From Psychrobacter sp. P11F6 (GTDB lineage: Bacteria; Pseudomonadota; Gammaproteobacteria; Pseudomonadales; Moraxellaceae), in contig NZ_CM003594.1 of NCBI RefSeq assembly GCF_001435295.1, positions 2,170,001 through 2,234,000 on the forward strand: 64,000 nucleotides of DNA, given 5' to 3'. Both the position numbers and the translations under genes were made by a program. The notes beneath the pieces were generated by a model. The model saw only the letters and a list, made by a program, of their open reading frames with translations. It did no database searches and was not told the DNA's origin. Below, one piece after another: positions 17,596 through 27,461 of this stretch (positions are counted from its first letter, which is position 1; every line of letters begins with the position of its first letter).

Positions 17596-19245
17596 CTAAT
17601 CACCTTTTACAATTTTAGGTGGTCCTTTTAACAAGTGCTCATCAGCAAACTCATTGGCTGAATTATGATCTGCTGATTCTTCGGTGATAAAGTGCTGCTG
17701 AGCACGATACAGTATCAATCGATCTCGGCTTAAGCCACGAAGTAAGGCATACATCATGACAAATATCACTAAAGCAAATGGCAGTCCAGCCACAATAGCG
17801 GCGGCTTGCAATGCGCCTAATCCGCCTGCTGCTAACAATATAGCGGCAATCAAACCTTCCATAATCGCCCAAAATAAACGTTGAATCTTAGGTGGGTTGG
17901 TATCGCCGCCCGCCGTCAACATATCAATGACGAAACTTGCTGAATCCGATGAAGTCACGAACCATAAAACAATCATAATAACGATGAGCAAGGTAATTGG
18001 TTTCGCGAATGGATAATACTCAACCAGCTTGAAAATAGCGCTACCCGTATCTGCTTGCACCGCTTCCACCAATCCTGGACTGGCCATAGCAGGATCAAGC
18101 GCCGCTAAAAGCTCCATATGGATAGCGACACCACCGAAAGTGGTGAACCAGAAAAACAAAATCAGCATTGGAATCAATAAGACACCCAATACGAACTCAC
18201 GAATGGTACGACCGCGACTGATGCGAGCGATAAATACGCCGACAAACGGTGCCCAACTTACCCACCACGCCCAATAGAATATCGTCCAACCACTCTGCCA
18301 ATCCGTATTACTATAAGCTTCGCCCCATGTTGATAACGGAATCATGGCAACAACATAATTACCAATGTTTTCTATAAAACTATCAAAAATAAATAAGGTT
18401 GGCCCTAAGATGACCATAAATGCCAAGAGCACACCTGTAAAACCCATATTGATGTCACTTAAGCGCTTGATACCTTTATCAAGACCAAGCATCAATGAGC
18501 CACATGCCAACGCAGTCACAAAGGCAATAATAATAAACTGTACGGTTAAAGAATTTGGTATACCGAATAAATTTTCAAGACCTGAATTGATCTGCATAAC
18601 CCCTAGACCTAAGGAAGTTACCACACCAAACATCGTGCCGAACACGGCTAGAATATCTACCGTATGACCCCAGCGACCATATATTTTCTCGCCTAATAAC
18701 GGGTATAGTGTCGAGCGAATCGACAATGGCAGTCCACGGCGAAAGTGGAAGTAAGCCAGGGCCAATGCCACAATGGTATAAATCGCCCAAGCATGTAGTC
18801 CCCAATGTAAAAATGAGATACTCATGGCTTGCTTGGCGGCTTCTATTGTTTCCGCCTCACCGAGTGGTGGTGCCATAAAGTGATACAAGGGCTCAGCCGT
18901 CCCCCAATATACCAGTCCAATACCGATACCAGCAGAGAACAACATCCCTATCCAAGAAAACAAACTGTACTGCGGTTTTTCTGTTTGTTGACCTAAACGG
19001 ATGTCACCATAACGACTCGCTGCTAGATAAATACAGAATACCAGCGCAACGTTCATTAATATAACAAACATCCAGCCGAACTTATCCGTAATAAAATTCT
19101 GCAAAAAGCTAAATAGTGCACCAGCGGTTTCAGTGAAGAAAGCACCAAAGATAATAAATCCAACGATAAGTAGCGCTGAAGTAATAAACACAGGTTTACT
19201 TACCCGTGGAAAAGGGCCTAACCTGCCAACTTTTACATGATCCAT
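17596..19245 (-). CDS. BCCT family transporter, copy 2
   Basis: 549 residues, clearly paralogous to the neighbour at 15704: same N-terminal 20 residues, same GMLFSAGIGIGLVYWGTAEP and WTIFYWAWWVSWAPFVGVF/ARISRGRTIREF motifs, and a similar C-terminal tail ending ANEFADEHLLKGPPKIVKGD. Divergence is concentrated in the loops (for example SNTDWQSG versus DGQENWQAS) and in the second membrane region (FLQNFITDKFGWMFVILMN versus HAKAFVSLRFGWFFIVVVN), suggesting different substrate affinity or regulation rather than a recent copy. Expected to import compatible solutes under osmotic or cold stress. Confidence 0.93.
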   Translation of the reverse strand: MDHVKVGRLGPFPRVSKPVFITSALLIVGFIIFGAFFTETAGALFSFLQNFITDKFGWMFVILMNVALVFCIYLAASRYGDIRLGQQTEKPQYSLFSWIGMLFSAGIGIGLVYWGTAEPLYHFMAPPLGEAETIEAAKQAMSISFLHWGLHAWAIYTIVALALAYFHFRRGLPLSIRSTLYPLLGEKIYGRWGHTVDILAVFGTMFGVVTSLGLGVMQINSGLENLFGIPNSLTVQFIIIAFVTALACGSLMLGLDKGIKRLSDINMGFTGVLLAFMVILGPTLFIFDSFIENIGNYVVAMIPLSTWGEAYSNTDWQSGWTIFYWAWWVSWAPFVGVFIARISRGRTIREFVLGVLLIPMLILFFWFTTFGGVAIHMELLAALDPAMASPGLVEAVQADTGSAIFKLVEYYPFAKPITLLIVIMIVLWFVTSSDSASFVIDMLTAGGDTNPPKIQRLFWAIMEGLIAAILLAAGGLGALQAAAIVAGLPFALVIFVMMYALLRGLSRDRLILYRAQQHFITEESADHNSANEFADEHLLKGPPKIVKGD

Positions 19246-19421
19246 TTGTTTGTTAGCCTTAGTTTTTTAGGAAGAATACCTTAACAAGATACCTCTCAAC
19301 TATCAAATCTAATTAGCTATTTACGTTTTTCTTATTGATAGAAATAGACCAAAACCATTTAGCAGCCTAACCTACAATAGTGCAAACGCTCGGAAAGTTG
19401 AAGAGCAATGGCTACTAATCA

Positions 19422-20675
19422 CTACTGCGGAATCAATTGTAATAATCCACTATTATCGCCATCTTCTAATACCCAAACTTGTCCATCTACATTTAACACA
19501 CTACGAATACGCTCGCCCATATCATAGCGATAGCGCTCAGTCGCGCGGCTATTTTCATCAAAATCGACGACTATCAGCGCTTTAGATGATAAGCCACTAA
19601 TGAGCGCATTACCTTGCCACGCTGGGAAATCATTATATTGTCCAGCGTTATAAATACTCATCGAGGACGGCGATATCACTGGCTTCCAACTAATTTTGGG
19701 CGACGTAAACTCAGGACGCGTCTCATGGTCAGGAATATCCGTTCCTGTATAGTTACGCCCATTTGAGACGATTGGCCAACCGTAGTTATGACCTTTTTCA
19801 ATCAGATTAAATTCATCACCGCCCCGTGGTCCCATCTCATGCGCCCAAAGCCTACCTTTTTCATCGAATGCCATACCCAATACATTACGATGACCTATAC
19901 TCCAAAACTGTGCGGCAATGTCATTGCTATTATCTACAAAAGGATTGTCTGCTGGCACTGAGCTATCAAGATTTAATCTAATAATTTTGCCCAAATTGAC
20001 GCTCATATCCTGTGCCGGTGTTTTTTCTTGGCGCTCACCTGAACTGATATATAAATATTTTCCGTCAGGCGAGAACAGCAAGCGATGACTATAATGCCCC
20101 TGCCCTTTTACTTTCGGTATTTGCTCCCAAATGGGCGTAATATCCTGCAAACGTGGCGTAGCTGTATCCAATCCTATCAATGTCGCTTTGATAACTTTGG
20201 CACCAAATTTATTATTATCAGTGCCATTCCCTGCTTCAACGTAGCTCATATAGACATGATTAGAAGTAGCAAAATCTGGTGCAAGAACGATATCGCCAAG
20301 ACCACCTTGCCCACCATAAGCCACTTTCGGTATACCACTGATGGTTGTCTTAGCCCCTGTTGCCGTATCAACAATGAATAACCCTCCTGTCTTTTGGGTG
20401 ACAAGTAATTTAGGGGGCTCATTATTAACGGTAGGTAATGCTGTCATTGCCCAAGGCTCATCAAACGTGGCTATTTTTTTGGTGATAAAGGTAGGTTTTT
20501 CGGTACTTGCTAGCGATTCACTAGCAGAGACTTGCCCTTCTTTATAGTCTGTTAGGTCTTCATGGGTATCGACGGCAGTTTGATTGGAGCAAGCAGGAGC
20601 ACTAAACAGCAGTGCGCTGATCATTATCGGTAACATTAATGGCGTGCTTAGGTGCTGCATACTGATGATCGTCAT
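19422..20675 (-). CDS. PQQ-dependent aldose sugar dehydrogenase-like lipoprotein
   Basis: 417 residues. The signal region LMLPIMISALLFSAPACSNQ has a lipobox-like APAC. The mature protein is a six-bladed propeller of the soluble glucose dehydrogenase/YliI type: GGQGGLGDIVLAPDF, YSHRLLFSPDGKYLYISSGE, FWSIGHRNVLGMAFDEKGRLW followed by AHEMGPRGGDEFNLIEKGHN and YGWP. The family oxidises aldoses in the periplasm with PQQ and passes electrons to the respiratory chain; whether PQQ is made by this organism is not visible here. It is monocistronic on the minus strand, downstream of clpB. Confidence 0.87.
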   Translation of the reverse strand: MTIISMQHLSTPLMLPIMISALLFSAPACSNQTAVDTHEDLTDYKEGQVSASESLASTEKPTFITKKIATFDEPWAMTALPTVNNEPPKLLVTQKTGGLFIVDTATGAKTTISGIPKVAYGGQGGLGDIVLAPDFATSNHVYMSYVEAGNGTDNNKFGAKVIKATLIGLDTATPRLQDITPIWEQIPKVKGQGHYSHRLLFSPDGKYLYISSGERQEKTPAQDMSVNLGKIIRLNLDSSVPADNPFVDNSNDIAAQFWSIGHRNVLGMAFDEKGRLWAHEMGPRGGDEFNLIEKGHNYGWPIVSNGRNYTGTDIPDHETRPEFTSPKISWKPVISPSSMSIYNAGQYNDFPAWQGNALISGLSSKALIVVDFDENSRATERYRYDMGERIRSVLNVDGQVWVLEDGDNSGLLQLIPQ

Positions 20676-20702
20676 TTTGTCGTCTCCGTAACTGTTGATG
20701 TC

Positions 20703-20755
20703 TTATTCCTAGTGCTTAATTCCTATTGCTTAGTTTTTAGTGCTTAGTTTATTTA
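20703..20755. repeat. Degenerate short repeat TAGTGCTTA / TATTGCTTA
   Basis: CCTAGTGCTTA, CCTATTGCTTA and TTAGTGCTTA recur within 53 bp, between the ClpB gene and the sugar dehydrogenase start. They are imperfect and could be decayed slippage repeats in the dehydrogenase promoter region. Confidence 0.4.
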
Positions 20756-20797
20756 TAACATAGTCAAAGCACTCAAACCGTAAATAATAATAGCGCA

Positions 20798-20848
20798 CAA
20801 AAAAACCCCTTACCTGCCTGTAGAAAAAATAGGCAAGTAAGAGGTTGG
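20798..20848 (-). terminator. clpB terminator
   Basis: On the minus strand AACCTCTTACTTGCCT pairs with AGGCAGGTAAGGGGTT (two A-C mismatches), followed by TTTTTTGTG. It lies 30 bp beyond the clpB stop. Confidence 0.8.
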
Positions 20849-20878
20849 TTTTAAACCACGGTCAGTTAGGGTTAGATA

Positions 20879-23476
20879 TTAATTCATGCTACGTTTCTCA
20901 AACACCAACTTATCATCCGCGCCGACATCGACTTTGATGATATCTCCTGCGCCAAAATCACCAGCCAATAGCTTCAATGACAATGGGTTTTCAATTTCCT
21001 GTTGGATCGCACGTTTTAGTGGGCGTGCGCCATAGACAGGATCATAACCAATCGCAACCAGTTTGTTCATCGCATCAGCTGATAGCTCGATATCCATCTC
21101 ACGCTCATGCAAGCGCTGGCGCAAGCGATCCAACTGAATCGAAGCAATACCGGACATCTGCGACATACCGAGCGGATGGAATACCACAATCTCGTCGATA
21201 CGGTTGACAAACTCTGGGCGGAAATGCTGCCCAACTGATTCCATCACCTCAGCTTTGATGTCTTCGTAACTTTCACCGACCATCTCTTGGATTTTGTGCG
21301 AACCCAAGTTACTGGTCATAATGATGACCGTGTTTTTGAAGTCCACCACGCGACCCTGTGAGTCCGTTAAGCGACCATCGTCCAATACTTGTAGCAAGAT
21401 GTTGAACACATCAGGGTGCGCTTTTTCAACTTCATCAAACAAAATCACACTATAAGGCTTACGGCGTACCGCTTCGGTTAATGCACCACCTTCTTCGTAG
21501 CCCACATAACCTGGAGGCGCACCCACCAAACGACTGACACTGTGCTTCTCCATATACTCACTCATGTCGATACGAACAATCGCATCCTCACTATCGAATA
21601 AGAAGTTCGCCAGTGACTTGGTCAATTCAGTCTTACCGACACCCGTTGGTCCTAAGAATAAGAACGAACCTGAAGGGCGATTCGGATCAGACAAACCAGC
21701 ACGGCTACGGCGTACCGCATTGGCGACCGCTTCGACTGCTTCATCTTGACCGATGACGCGTTCATGGAGCTTTTCTTCCATCGCTAGCATCTTGTCACGC
21801 TCGCCTTGCATCATTTTACTCACAGGAATACCTGTTGCTGCCGCTACGACTTCGGCAATTTCATTATCCGTGACTTTATTACGTAGTAGTTTTACACCAC
21901 TACCTTCGCCTGTCTGCTCTTTTTGTTCTGCCAAGTCAGACTCAGTAATGCGGCGCTCTAGCTGCGGAATCGTTTCATACTGCAGCTTACTCATGGTCTC
22001 GTAATCACCTTCACGACTGGCTTTGTCATAGGCGATACGCGCTTTATCAAGCTCGTCTTTTAGCTGCTGACTGCCTTTGACCAATGCTTTTTCTGCTTGC
22101 CAAATCTCATTAAGGTCAGCGTACTCTTTTTCTAGCTCTTCAATTTGTGCATCAAGCACTTTACGCTCGGCTTGCGCACCAGCGTCTTCTTCATTCTTGA
22201 GCACTTCGCGCTGCATTTTCAACTGAATCAAGCGACTATCAAGCTTACCTAAGGCTTCAGGCTTGCTGTCCATCTCCATACGTAAACGACTTGCCGCTTC
22301 ATCAATTAAGTCAATCGCTTTATCTGGCAGCTTGCGATCGGTAATATAACGATGGCTCATCCGCGCAGCAGCAATAATCGCACTGTCTTGGATATCAACA
22401 CCGTGATGCAGCTCATAACGCTCTTTTAGACCACGCAAAATCGCAATGGTATCTTCGACCGTTGGCTCATCGACCAGTACCTTTTGAAAACGACGCTCAA
22501 GCGCCGCATCTTTTTCGATATACTGGCGATACTCATCGAGAGTTGTCGCACCGACACAGTGTAGCTCACCACGCGCAAGCGCAGGTTTTAGCATATTACC
22601 GGCATCCATCGCACCATCGGCTTTACCAGCACCTACTAAAGTATGCAACTCATCGATAAATAAGATAACATTGCCTTCTTGCTTTGATAAATCGCTGAGT
22701 ACCGCTTTGAGTCGCTCTTCAAACTCACCACGGAATTTTGCACCCGCAATCAATGAGCCCAAATCTAACGACAACACTTCTTTGCGGCGTAGTCCTTCTG
22801 GTACGTCACCATTGATGATTTTTTGTGCCAAACCTTCAATGATAGCCGTTTTACCAACACCTGGCTCACCAATCAGTACGGGGTTATTTTTGGTACGACG
22901 TGACAGTACTTGAATGGTACGACGAATCTCTTCATCGCGACCAATCACAGGGTCAAGCTTACCAAGTTCCGCCTGCTCAGTTAAGTTAATCGTATATTTA
23001 TTCAGCGCATCACGCTGATCTTCAGCATTTTGATTATTCACGGTATCATCACCTCGCAATTGCTCAATGACTGTTTTTAATTTACTCGCTGTTACGCCCG
23101 CACTCTCAAATATCTTTTTGGTTTCACCTTGCTCAGCGAGCGCCAACATCACCCATTCAGTAGCGATAAAATCATCGCCTTCTTTTTGCGCTTGACGGTC
23201 TGCCAAGTTCAAAATTTTAACCGAATTTGGGTTCAAATTCACATCACCTGTTGGCTCACTAATCGTTGCTTGATTGTCGAGCGCCTTTGCCACACCATTC
23301 TTTAGCGCAGGGATAGACGCGCCTGCTTGTTGGCAGATAGATAAATTAGACTCATCCTGTAGCAATACTGCAAGCAGATGCACAGGATCAATACCTGTAT
23401 GGTCACGTCCCAATGCTAGGCTCTGTGCTTCTTGAATGGCAGATTGTAGTTTCTGGGTAAATTTTTCGAACCTCAT
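20879..23476 (-). CDS. clpB: ClpB disaggregase (Hsp100)
   Basis: 865 residues, the full ClpB length. Order: Clp N-domain (1-145, two helical repeats), first AAA+ module with Walker A GEPGVGKT (203-210) and Walker [16 protein letters not shown], a coiled-coil middle domain of about 120 residues ([20 protein letters not shown] through LAEQKEQT), then the second AAA+ module with [10 protein letters not shown] and [16 protein letters not shown]. With DnaK it threads aggregated proteins through the hexamer pore. A sigma-32-like promoter lies upstream and a terminator downstream, so it is transcribed alone and heat-inducible by inference. Confidence 0.98.
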   Translation of the reverse strand: MRFEKFTQKLQSAIQEAQSLALGRDHTGIDPVHLLAVLLQDESNLSICQQAGASIPALKNGVAKALDNQATISEPTGDVNLNPNSVKILNLADRQAQKEGDDFIATEWVMLALAEQGETKKIFESAGVTASKLKTVIEQLRGDDTVNNQNAEDQRDALNKYTINLTEQAELGKLDPVIGRDEEIRRTIQVLSRRTKNNPVLIGEPGVGKTAIIEGLAQKIINGDVPEGLRRKEVLSLDLGSLIAGAKFRGEFEERLKAVLSDLSKQEGNVILFIDELHTLVGAGKADGAMDAGNMLKPALARGELHCVGATTLDEYRQYIEKDAALERRFQKVLVDEPTVEDTIAILRGLKERYELHHGVDIQDSAIIAAARMSHRYITDRKLPDKAIDLIDEAASRLRMEMDSKPEALGKLDSRLIQLKMQREVLKNEEDAGAQAERKVLDAQIEELEKEYADLNEIWQAEKALVKGSQQLKDELDKARIAYDKASREGDYETMSKLQYETIPQLERRITESDLAEQKEQTGEGSGVKLLRNKVTDNEIAEVVAAATGIPVSKMMQGERDKMLAMEEKLHERVIGQDEAVEAVANAVRRSRAGLSDPNRPSGSFLFLGPTGVGKTELTKSLANFLFDSEDAIVRIDMSEYMEKHSVSRLVGAPPGYVGYEEGGALTEAVRRKPYSVILFDEVEKAHPDVFNILLQVLDDGRLTDSQGRVVDFKNTVIIMTSNLGSHKIQEMVGESYEDIKAEVMESVGQHFRPEFVNRIDEIVVFHPLGMSQMSGIASIQLDRLRQRLHEREMDIELSADAMNKLVAIGYDPVYGARPLKRAIQQEIENPLSLKLLAGDFGAGDIIKVDVGADDKLVFEKRSMN

Positions 23477-23909
23477 AATTGTGTCCTTTTATAATTAGTA
23501 TTATCAGTCAGTGGATGCAACATAAAATACCGAACGCGCAGCATTTAAAACATAGCGCTTATCGTCAATTTTATCGTGTTTCAATCACCGTTAGTTGTTA
23601 TATATAGGGTATAACATACAAGATTTCAACCTACTTATGCAAGTTGTCAATAAATATCTATGACTTATTAGTAAATACTGAAAAATAGTAAGATTTTATA
23701 TATGCAAAAACCTTACTCATAGCAATGATATTATCACAAACTATCAATAGGCACACTAAGAGAGTATTTCAAGAGAATAAATAAAAAAAACAACTAAAAG
23801 AGAAGCTTGCTCAACAATGAAAGGCAAGCAAGAGACAGCTATAGCAAAGATTTTAATGCGCTGTAACTGCTAGAAATGTACTACACGATAGCCAGCATTA
23901 ACATAACGC
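23477..23909. other. Intergenic region upstream of clpB
   Basis: It contains the heat-shock-type promoter at 23601-23630 and a roughly 120-nt leader. The rest (23640-23900) is AT-rich with no supported reading frame or structure. Confidence 0.5.
23601..23630 (-). promoter_or_regulatory. Sigma-32-like heat-shock promoter for clpB
   Basis: On the minus strand GTTGAAA (23624-23630) and CCCTATATA (23601-23609) are separated as in sigma-32 promoters (TTGAA, 15 nt, CCC-AT). This fits the known heat-shock control of clpB. The site is about 125 nt upstream of the ATG. Confidence 0.6.
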
Positions 23910-24500
23910 TCATTCTACAATTTCTATCGATGTGCCAACCTTAACTGCCGCCATAATCTCATCCATCTCATTATCAGTGACCGCAATGCAACCATCGGTC
24001 CAATCACGTTGTTGGTTAATCCACGCTAGATGACCGAAGCCGTTCATCTGCCCATGAATCATAATATCACCACCAGGATGAACGCCGCGTGATCGTGCCC
24101 GAGCTTTGTCCGCAGCATTGGGGTAGCTTATATGGATGGAGCGATGGGCAATAGAGTTCTCATTCTTATAGTCTAAGATGTACGCCCCCACGGGTGTGCG
24201 CTCATCGCCTTGCTGCTGTTTATGACCAACCGGACTATCCCCTAGCGCAATGCGATAAGACTTAATGACTTGATCACCACTCAACAGCTGCAAAATACGA
24301 TCGGATTTATCGACAAAAACTTTATCGATAACCACCATACTAGAAATAGGCTGACCATTATTGCCTGTACTTTTTGCATCCGAGGAGGCTGTTTTGACAT
24401 ACCCTATCGCACTGGTGCTCATAATGGTGGTCAGTCCCAGTCCTATCACGACAAACAATCGACGCGGCTTTTTGCTGAAGTTTAGAGGAAAAAATGACAT
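23910..24500 (-). CDS. L,D-transpeptidase (YkuD family), secreted
   Basis: 196 residues with an N-terminal basic stretch (KKPRR) and hydrophobic signal/anchor (LFVVIGLGLTTIMSTSAIGY). The YkuD catalytic motif is present: H149 in GGDIMIHGQMNGFG and the nucleophile C171 in DWTDGCIAVTDNEMD, matching HG...(S/T)xGC(I/V)xxxxxxM. Expected in the periplasm, where such enzymes make 3-3 cross-links or attach proteins to murein. The subgroup (short, C-terminal catalytic domain only) resembles the YafK/ErfK-like proteins, some of which cleave rather than form links. Single gene, minus strand. Confidence 0.88.
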   Translation of the reverse strand: MSFFPLNFSKKPRRLFVVIGLGLTTIMSTSAIGYVKTASSDAKSTGNNGQPISSMVVIDKVFVDKSDRILQLLSGDQVIKSYRIALGDSPVGHKQQQGDERTPVGAYILDYKNENSIAHRSIHISYPNAADKARARSRGVHPGGDIMIHGQMNGFGHLAWINQQRDWTDGCIAVTDNEMDEIMAAVKVGTSIEIVE

Positions 24501-24643
24501 AGGCTTTAATAACTCCGTTTGGCGTTAAAGAGTGAAATGGCAACATACCACGCTATTAATTTACCAAAGCACCATGCCAGTTTTTGTGAAAATTTCATGA
24601 ATAACATTAGGATCTTTTGAACATAGAAACTTCGTTAATGCCA

Positions 24644-25435
24644 TTACACCATACGAATTGCGCCATCTAAGCGAATGACTTCTCCATTGAGATAGGCATT
24701 ATCAATGATATGCATGACCAACTTGGCAAACTCATTGGGATTGCCCAGACGCTTAGGATAAGGTACGCCCGCCTCTAGTTGTTCGCGCGCTTTTTCAGGG
24801 ATAGTCTCCATCATCGGTGTGGCAAAGACGCCCGGCGCGATAGTCATCACGCGAATACCATGACGTGCCAGCTCACGTGCTAACGGCAGGGTCAGACCGA
24901 CGACACCTGCTTTTGACGATGAATAGCTTGCTTGTCCTACTTGCCCATCAAAAGCTGCGATAGAAGCCGTATTAATAATGACGCCATTATCAGCGTTCTT
25001 CTCTATGGAGCCGTCTGCGTTATTGGCATTTGCTACACGCTTTGCAATACTGGCTGCGACCAAACGCGCGACATTAAAAGAACCGACAAGATTAATATTG
25101 ACGCCGCGACTAAAAGCATCGAGATCTGCTGGGTTATTATCACGGTCCAGCAGCTTTTGTACCACAGCGATGCCCGCACAGTTGATAGACCCTTGCAAAC
25201 CGCCAAATTCTTTTTCAGCCGTATCCACAGCCGCTTGCACCTCATCACCACTGGTCACATCACAGCGTGTAAAGCGAACGTTATCGCCTAGTTCCGCCAC
25301 CAACGCTTGACCAGCTGATTCATTAAGATCTGCGATGACGACGTTACCGCCTTGCTTGACAATAGCACGAACCACTGCCTCTCCCAAACCTGATGCACCG
25401 CCTGTGACCAAAAAGCTCTGTTGTTCAATGTGCAT
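24644..25435 (-). CDS. SDR 3-hydroxyacyl-CoA dehydrogenase (HSD17B10-like)
   Basis: 263 residues. The NAD-binding motif TGGASGLG lies at residues 11-18, D36 (VVIADLN) selects NAD, the NCAG motif follows, and the catalytic tetrad is in INTASIAAF and YSSSKAG. The C-terminal block RVMTIAPGVFATPMM and YPKRLGNPNEFAKLVMHI is characteristic of type II 3-hydroxyacyl-CoA dehydrogenases, used for short and branched acyl-CoAs (for example 2-methyl-3-hydroxybutyryl-CoA from isoleucine). It follows an AMP-forming acyl-CoA synthetase gene by 87 bp on the same strand, with AAGGGA as ribosome-binding site, so the two likely form an operon for activating and oxidising a carboxylic acid. Confidence 0.9.
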   Translation of the reverse strand: MHIEQQSFLVTGGASGLGEAVVRAIVKQGGNVVIADLNESAGQALVAELGDNVRFTRCDVTSGDEVQAAVDTAEKEFGGLQGSINCAGIAVVQKLLDRDNNPADLDAFSRGVNINLVGSFNVARLVAASIAKRVANANNADGSIEKNADNGVIINTASIAAFDGQVGQASYSSSKAGVVGLTLPLARELARHGIRVMTIAPGVFATPMMETIPEKAREQLEAGVPYPKRLGNPNEFAKLVMHIIDNAYLNGEVIRLDGAIRMV

Positions 25436-25522
25436 AATTATCCCTTTTATTAATGTTTTTACTGTTATTTTTATCAGTCATCGATTTTTATCTTAACCTG
25501 ACAATATGAGTGCATTGCTTCA

Positions 25523-27247
25523 TTAAGCCGCAGACAAACTGCGCAGCAAAAAGCGCTGAATTTTACCACTTGGGGTTTTTGGCAACTCTTTTACAAACTC
25601 AACCTCACGTGGATAAGCGTGAGTTGATAAACGTCTGCGCACCAAATCTTGAATCTCTTTGGCAATCTCGTCCGTGCCTTCGATACCGTCTTTTAGTACC
25701 ACATACGACTTAATGGTATGACCACGCACTTCGTCTGGCACACCGACAGCAGCAGACTCTGCGACTGCCTCATGCTCCAGCACAGTGTTTTCAACATCGG
25801 TTGGTCCAACTCGGTAACCTGCGGTAATGATAATGTCGTCATCACGCCCTGAAAACCAATAGCTGCCATCACTGTGACGCTCAACCACATCGCCTGTTAA
25901 ATAGTAATCATCAGCGAAGGCGTCTTTTTCGTTCCAGCTATAACCGCGGAAATAAAACGCGGGCGATTGACTGACCACTACGGCAAGCTGTCCTTGTTCG
26001 CCATCAGCTAATATATTCATGTCATCATCTAACACTACCAATGTGTGCCCCGGTAGCGCCATGCCCATCGAGCCAACTGGACATTCATGTGTCAATGCAT
26101 GATGCTCACAGCAAGTCATACCCGTTTCGGTCTGCCCGTACTGATCGCAGACCTTACAGTTCAAATAGGTTTCAACCCAATTGACCACTTCGGTATTTAA
26201 GGTCTCGCCTGCTGAATTGGCACAGCGTAGTGATAGTTTAGCCTCATTGTCATTACTCTTGTCATTGTGAGCAGCTTCAAAGACGCCACTCGATTTCATC
26301 ATCCGAAACGCTGTCGGTGAGGATGCCAAATTACTAATTTTATGACGTACCATAAAGTCGCGGGTATTGGCAGCATCAAAGCCCGCTTCATTAAAATACG
26401 TTGTTACCCCTAATAACAAAGGTCCTGTAATCGCATAATAAAGACCGTATGCCCAGCCTGGATCTGCCATGTTCCAGTAATTATCATCCGCTCGCAAGTC
26501 AATCGCATAGCGCATGTAAAGATAAAACGCTGAGAGCGCGCTTAATGGCACACTAACGCCTTTTGATTTACCTACTGTACCTGAGGTAAACATTTGCAGA
26601 AAGGGTGCATCGGTATCTAATGAAACCGCGTCTACCGTTTGCGACTGCGTTGCGACCTTTTCAGCGTAGTTATCATCACCCCAACTTTGCGCATCTACTT
26701 TGCTACCAACCAGCACCATTTTGGTTTGCTTCGCTAAGTCGTCAAACTTGCCACGATTTTCTTGATTGGTAAAAACCACTTTGGTACTGGCTTTGTCAAT
26801 CCGATACTTAATCGAATCATAGCCAAAAGCGGTAAATAATGGCTGATAAACTGCACCGATCCGCCAAGTCGCGAGTACAATGGTAAGCAGCTCAGGGGTG
26901 CGAGGTAACATGGTCGCCACTTGGTCACCAACTTTTACGCCATAAGACAACAATAAATTGGCGACTTGTGCACTTGCCTTATCAAGCTCAGCAAAGCTCA
27001 TGCGCGTTACATTGCCCGACGTATCTTCGTGCACCAGTGCAATATTATCACCGCGACCATCACGCACATGACGACCACAACATGCCATATAAGCGTTCAA
27101 GCGATCGTCTAAATGCTCGCCAAATATCTCTGTCAATAGCGCGTTCATATCAAAGTTATGATAGTAATCGCTATAGCTCATTGGCGGGTGTGCAGTATGA
27201 TTTGAAGTGGTATTTACAACTGATAGGTCTGTAGAAGAGGTGTTCAT
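25523..27247 (-). CDS. AMP-forming acyl-CoA synthetase
   Basis: 574 residues of the ANL superfamily. The adenylate P-loop is FTSGTVGKSKGVSVPLSAL, YGQTETGMTCCEH is the A5 motif, TGDVVERHSDGSYWFSGRDD the hinge region, and KTPSGKIQR holds the C-terminal catalytic lysine. The layout is that of acetyl/medium-chain acyl-CoA synthetases (about 540-570 residues), converting a free acid, ATP and CoA to acyl-CoA. RBS AAAGGA. It is the first gene of a probable two-gene operon with the SDR dehydrogenase. Exact substrate not determinable; short or branched acids are likeliest from the partner. Confidence 0.9.
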   Translation of the reverse strand: MNTSSTDLSVVNTTSNHTAHPPMSYSDYYHNFDMNALLTEIFGEHLDDRLNAYMACCGRHVRDGRGDNIALVHEDTSGNVTRMSFAELDKASAQVANLLLSYGVKVGDQVATMLPRTPELLTIVLATWRIGAVYQPLFTAFGYDSIKYRIDKASTKVVFTNQENRGKFDDLAKQTKMVLVGSKVDAQSWGDDNYAEKVATQSQTVDAVSLDTDAPFLQMFTSGTVGKSKGVSVPLSALSAFYLYMRYAIDLRADDNYWNMADPGWAYGLYYAITGPLLLGVTTYFNEAGFDAANTRDFMVRHKISNLASSPTAFRMMKSSGVFEAAHNDKSNDNEAKLSLRCANSAGETLNTEVVNWVETYLNCKVCDQYGQTETGMTCCEHHALTHECPVGSMGMALPGHTLVVLDDDMNILADGEQGQLAVVVSQSPAFYFRGYSWNEKDAFADDYYLTGDVVERHSDGSYWFSGRDDDIIITAGYRVGPTDVENTVLEHEAVAESAAVGVPDEVRGHTIKSYVVLKDGIEGTDEIAKEIQDLVRRRLSTHAYPREVEFVKELPKTPSGKIQRFLLRSLSAA

Positions 27248-27461
27248 AAGCTAATCCTTTAGCAATAGCAGATAACGAGCGAAATAAGAGAATTGTCAGC
27301 AGAAAAACAGGCATATCCTAGCAACTGTTTTTTCTGCTTGTTCGCACATATCAATGTGCATAGACTCTATTAGTAACGCATTTTAATATTTATTTCAATA
27401 CATAACGTATCATTTTTATGATTCAATCACAAACTCTTGATGGAACTTTATTTCAAAGCAC

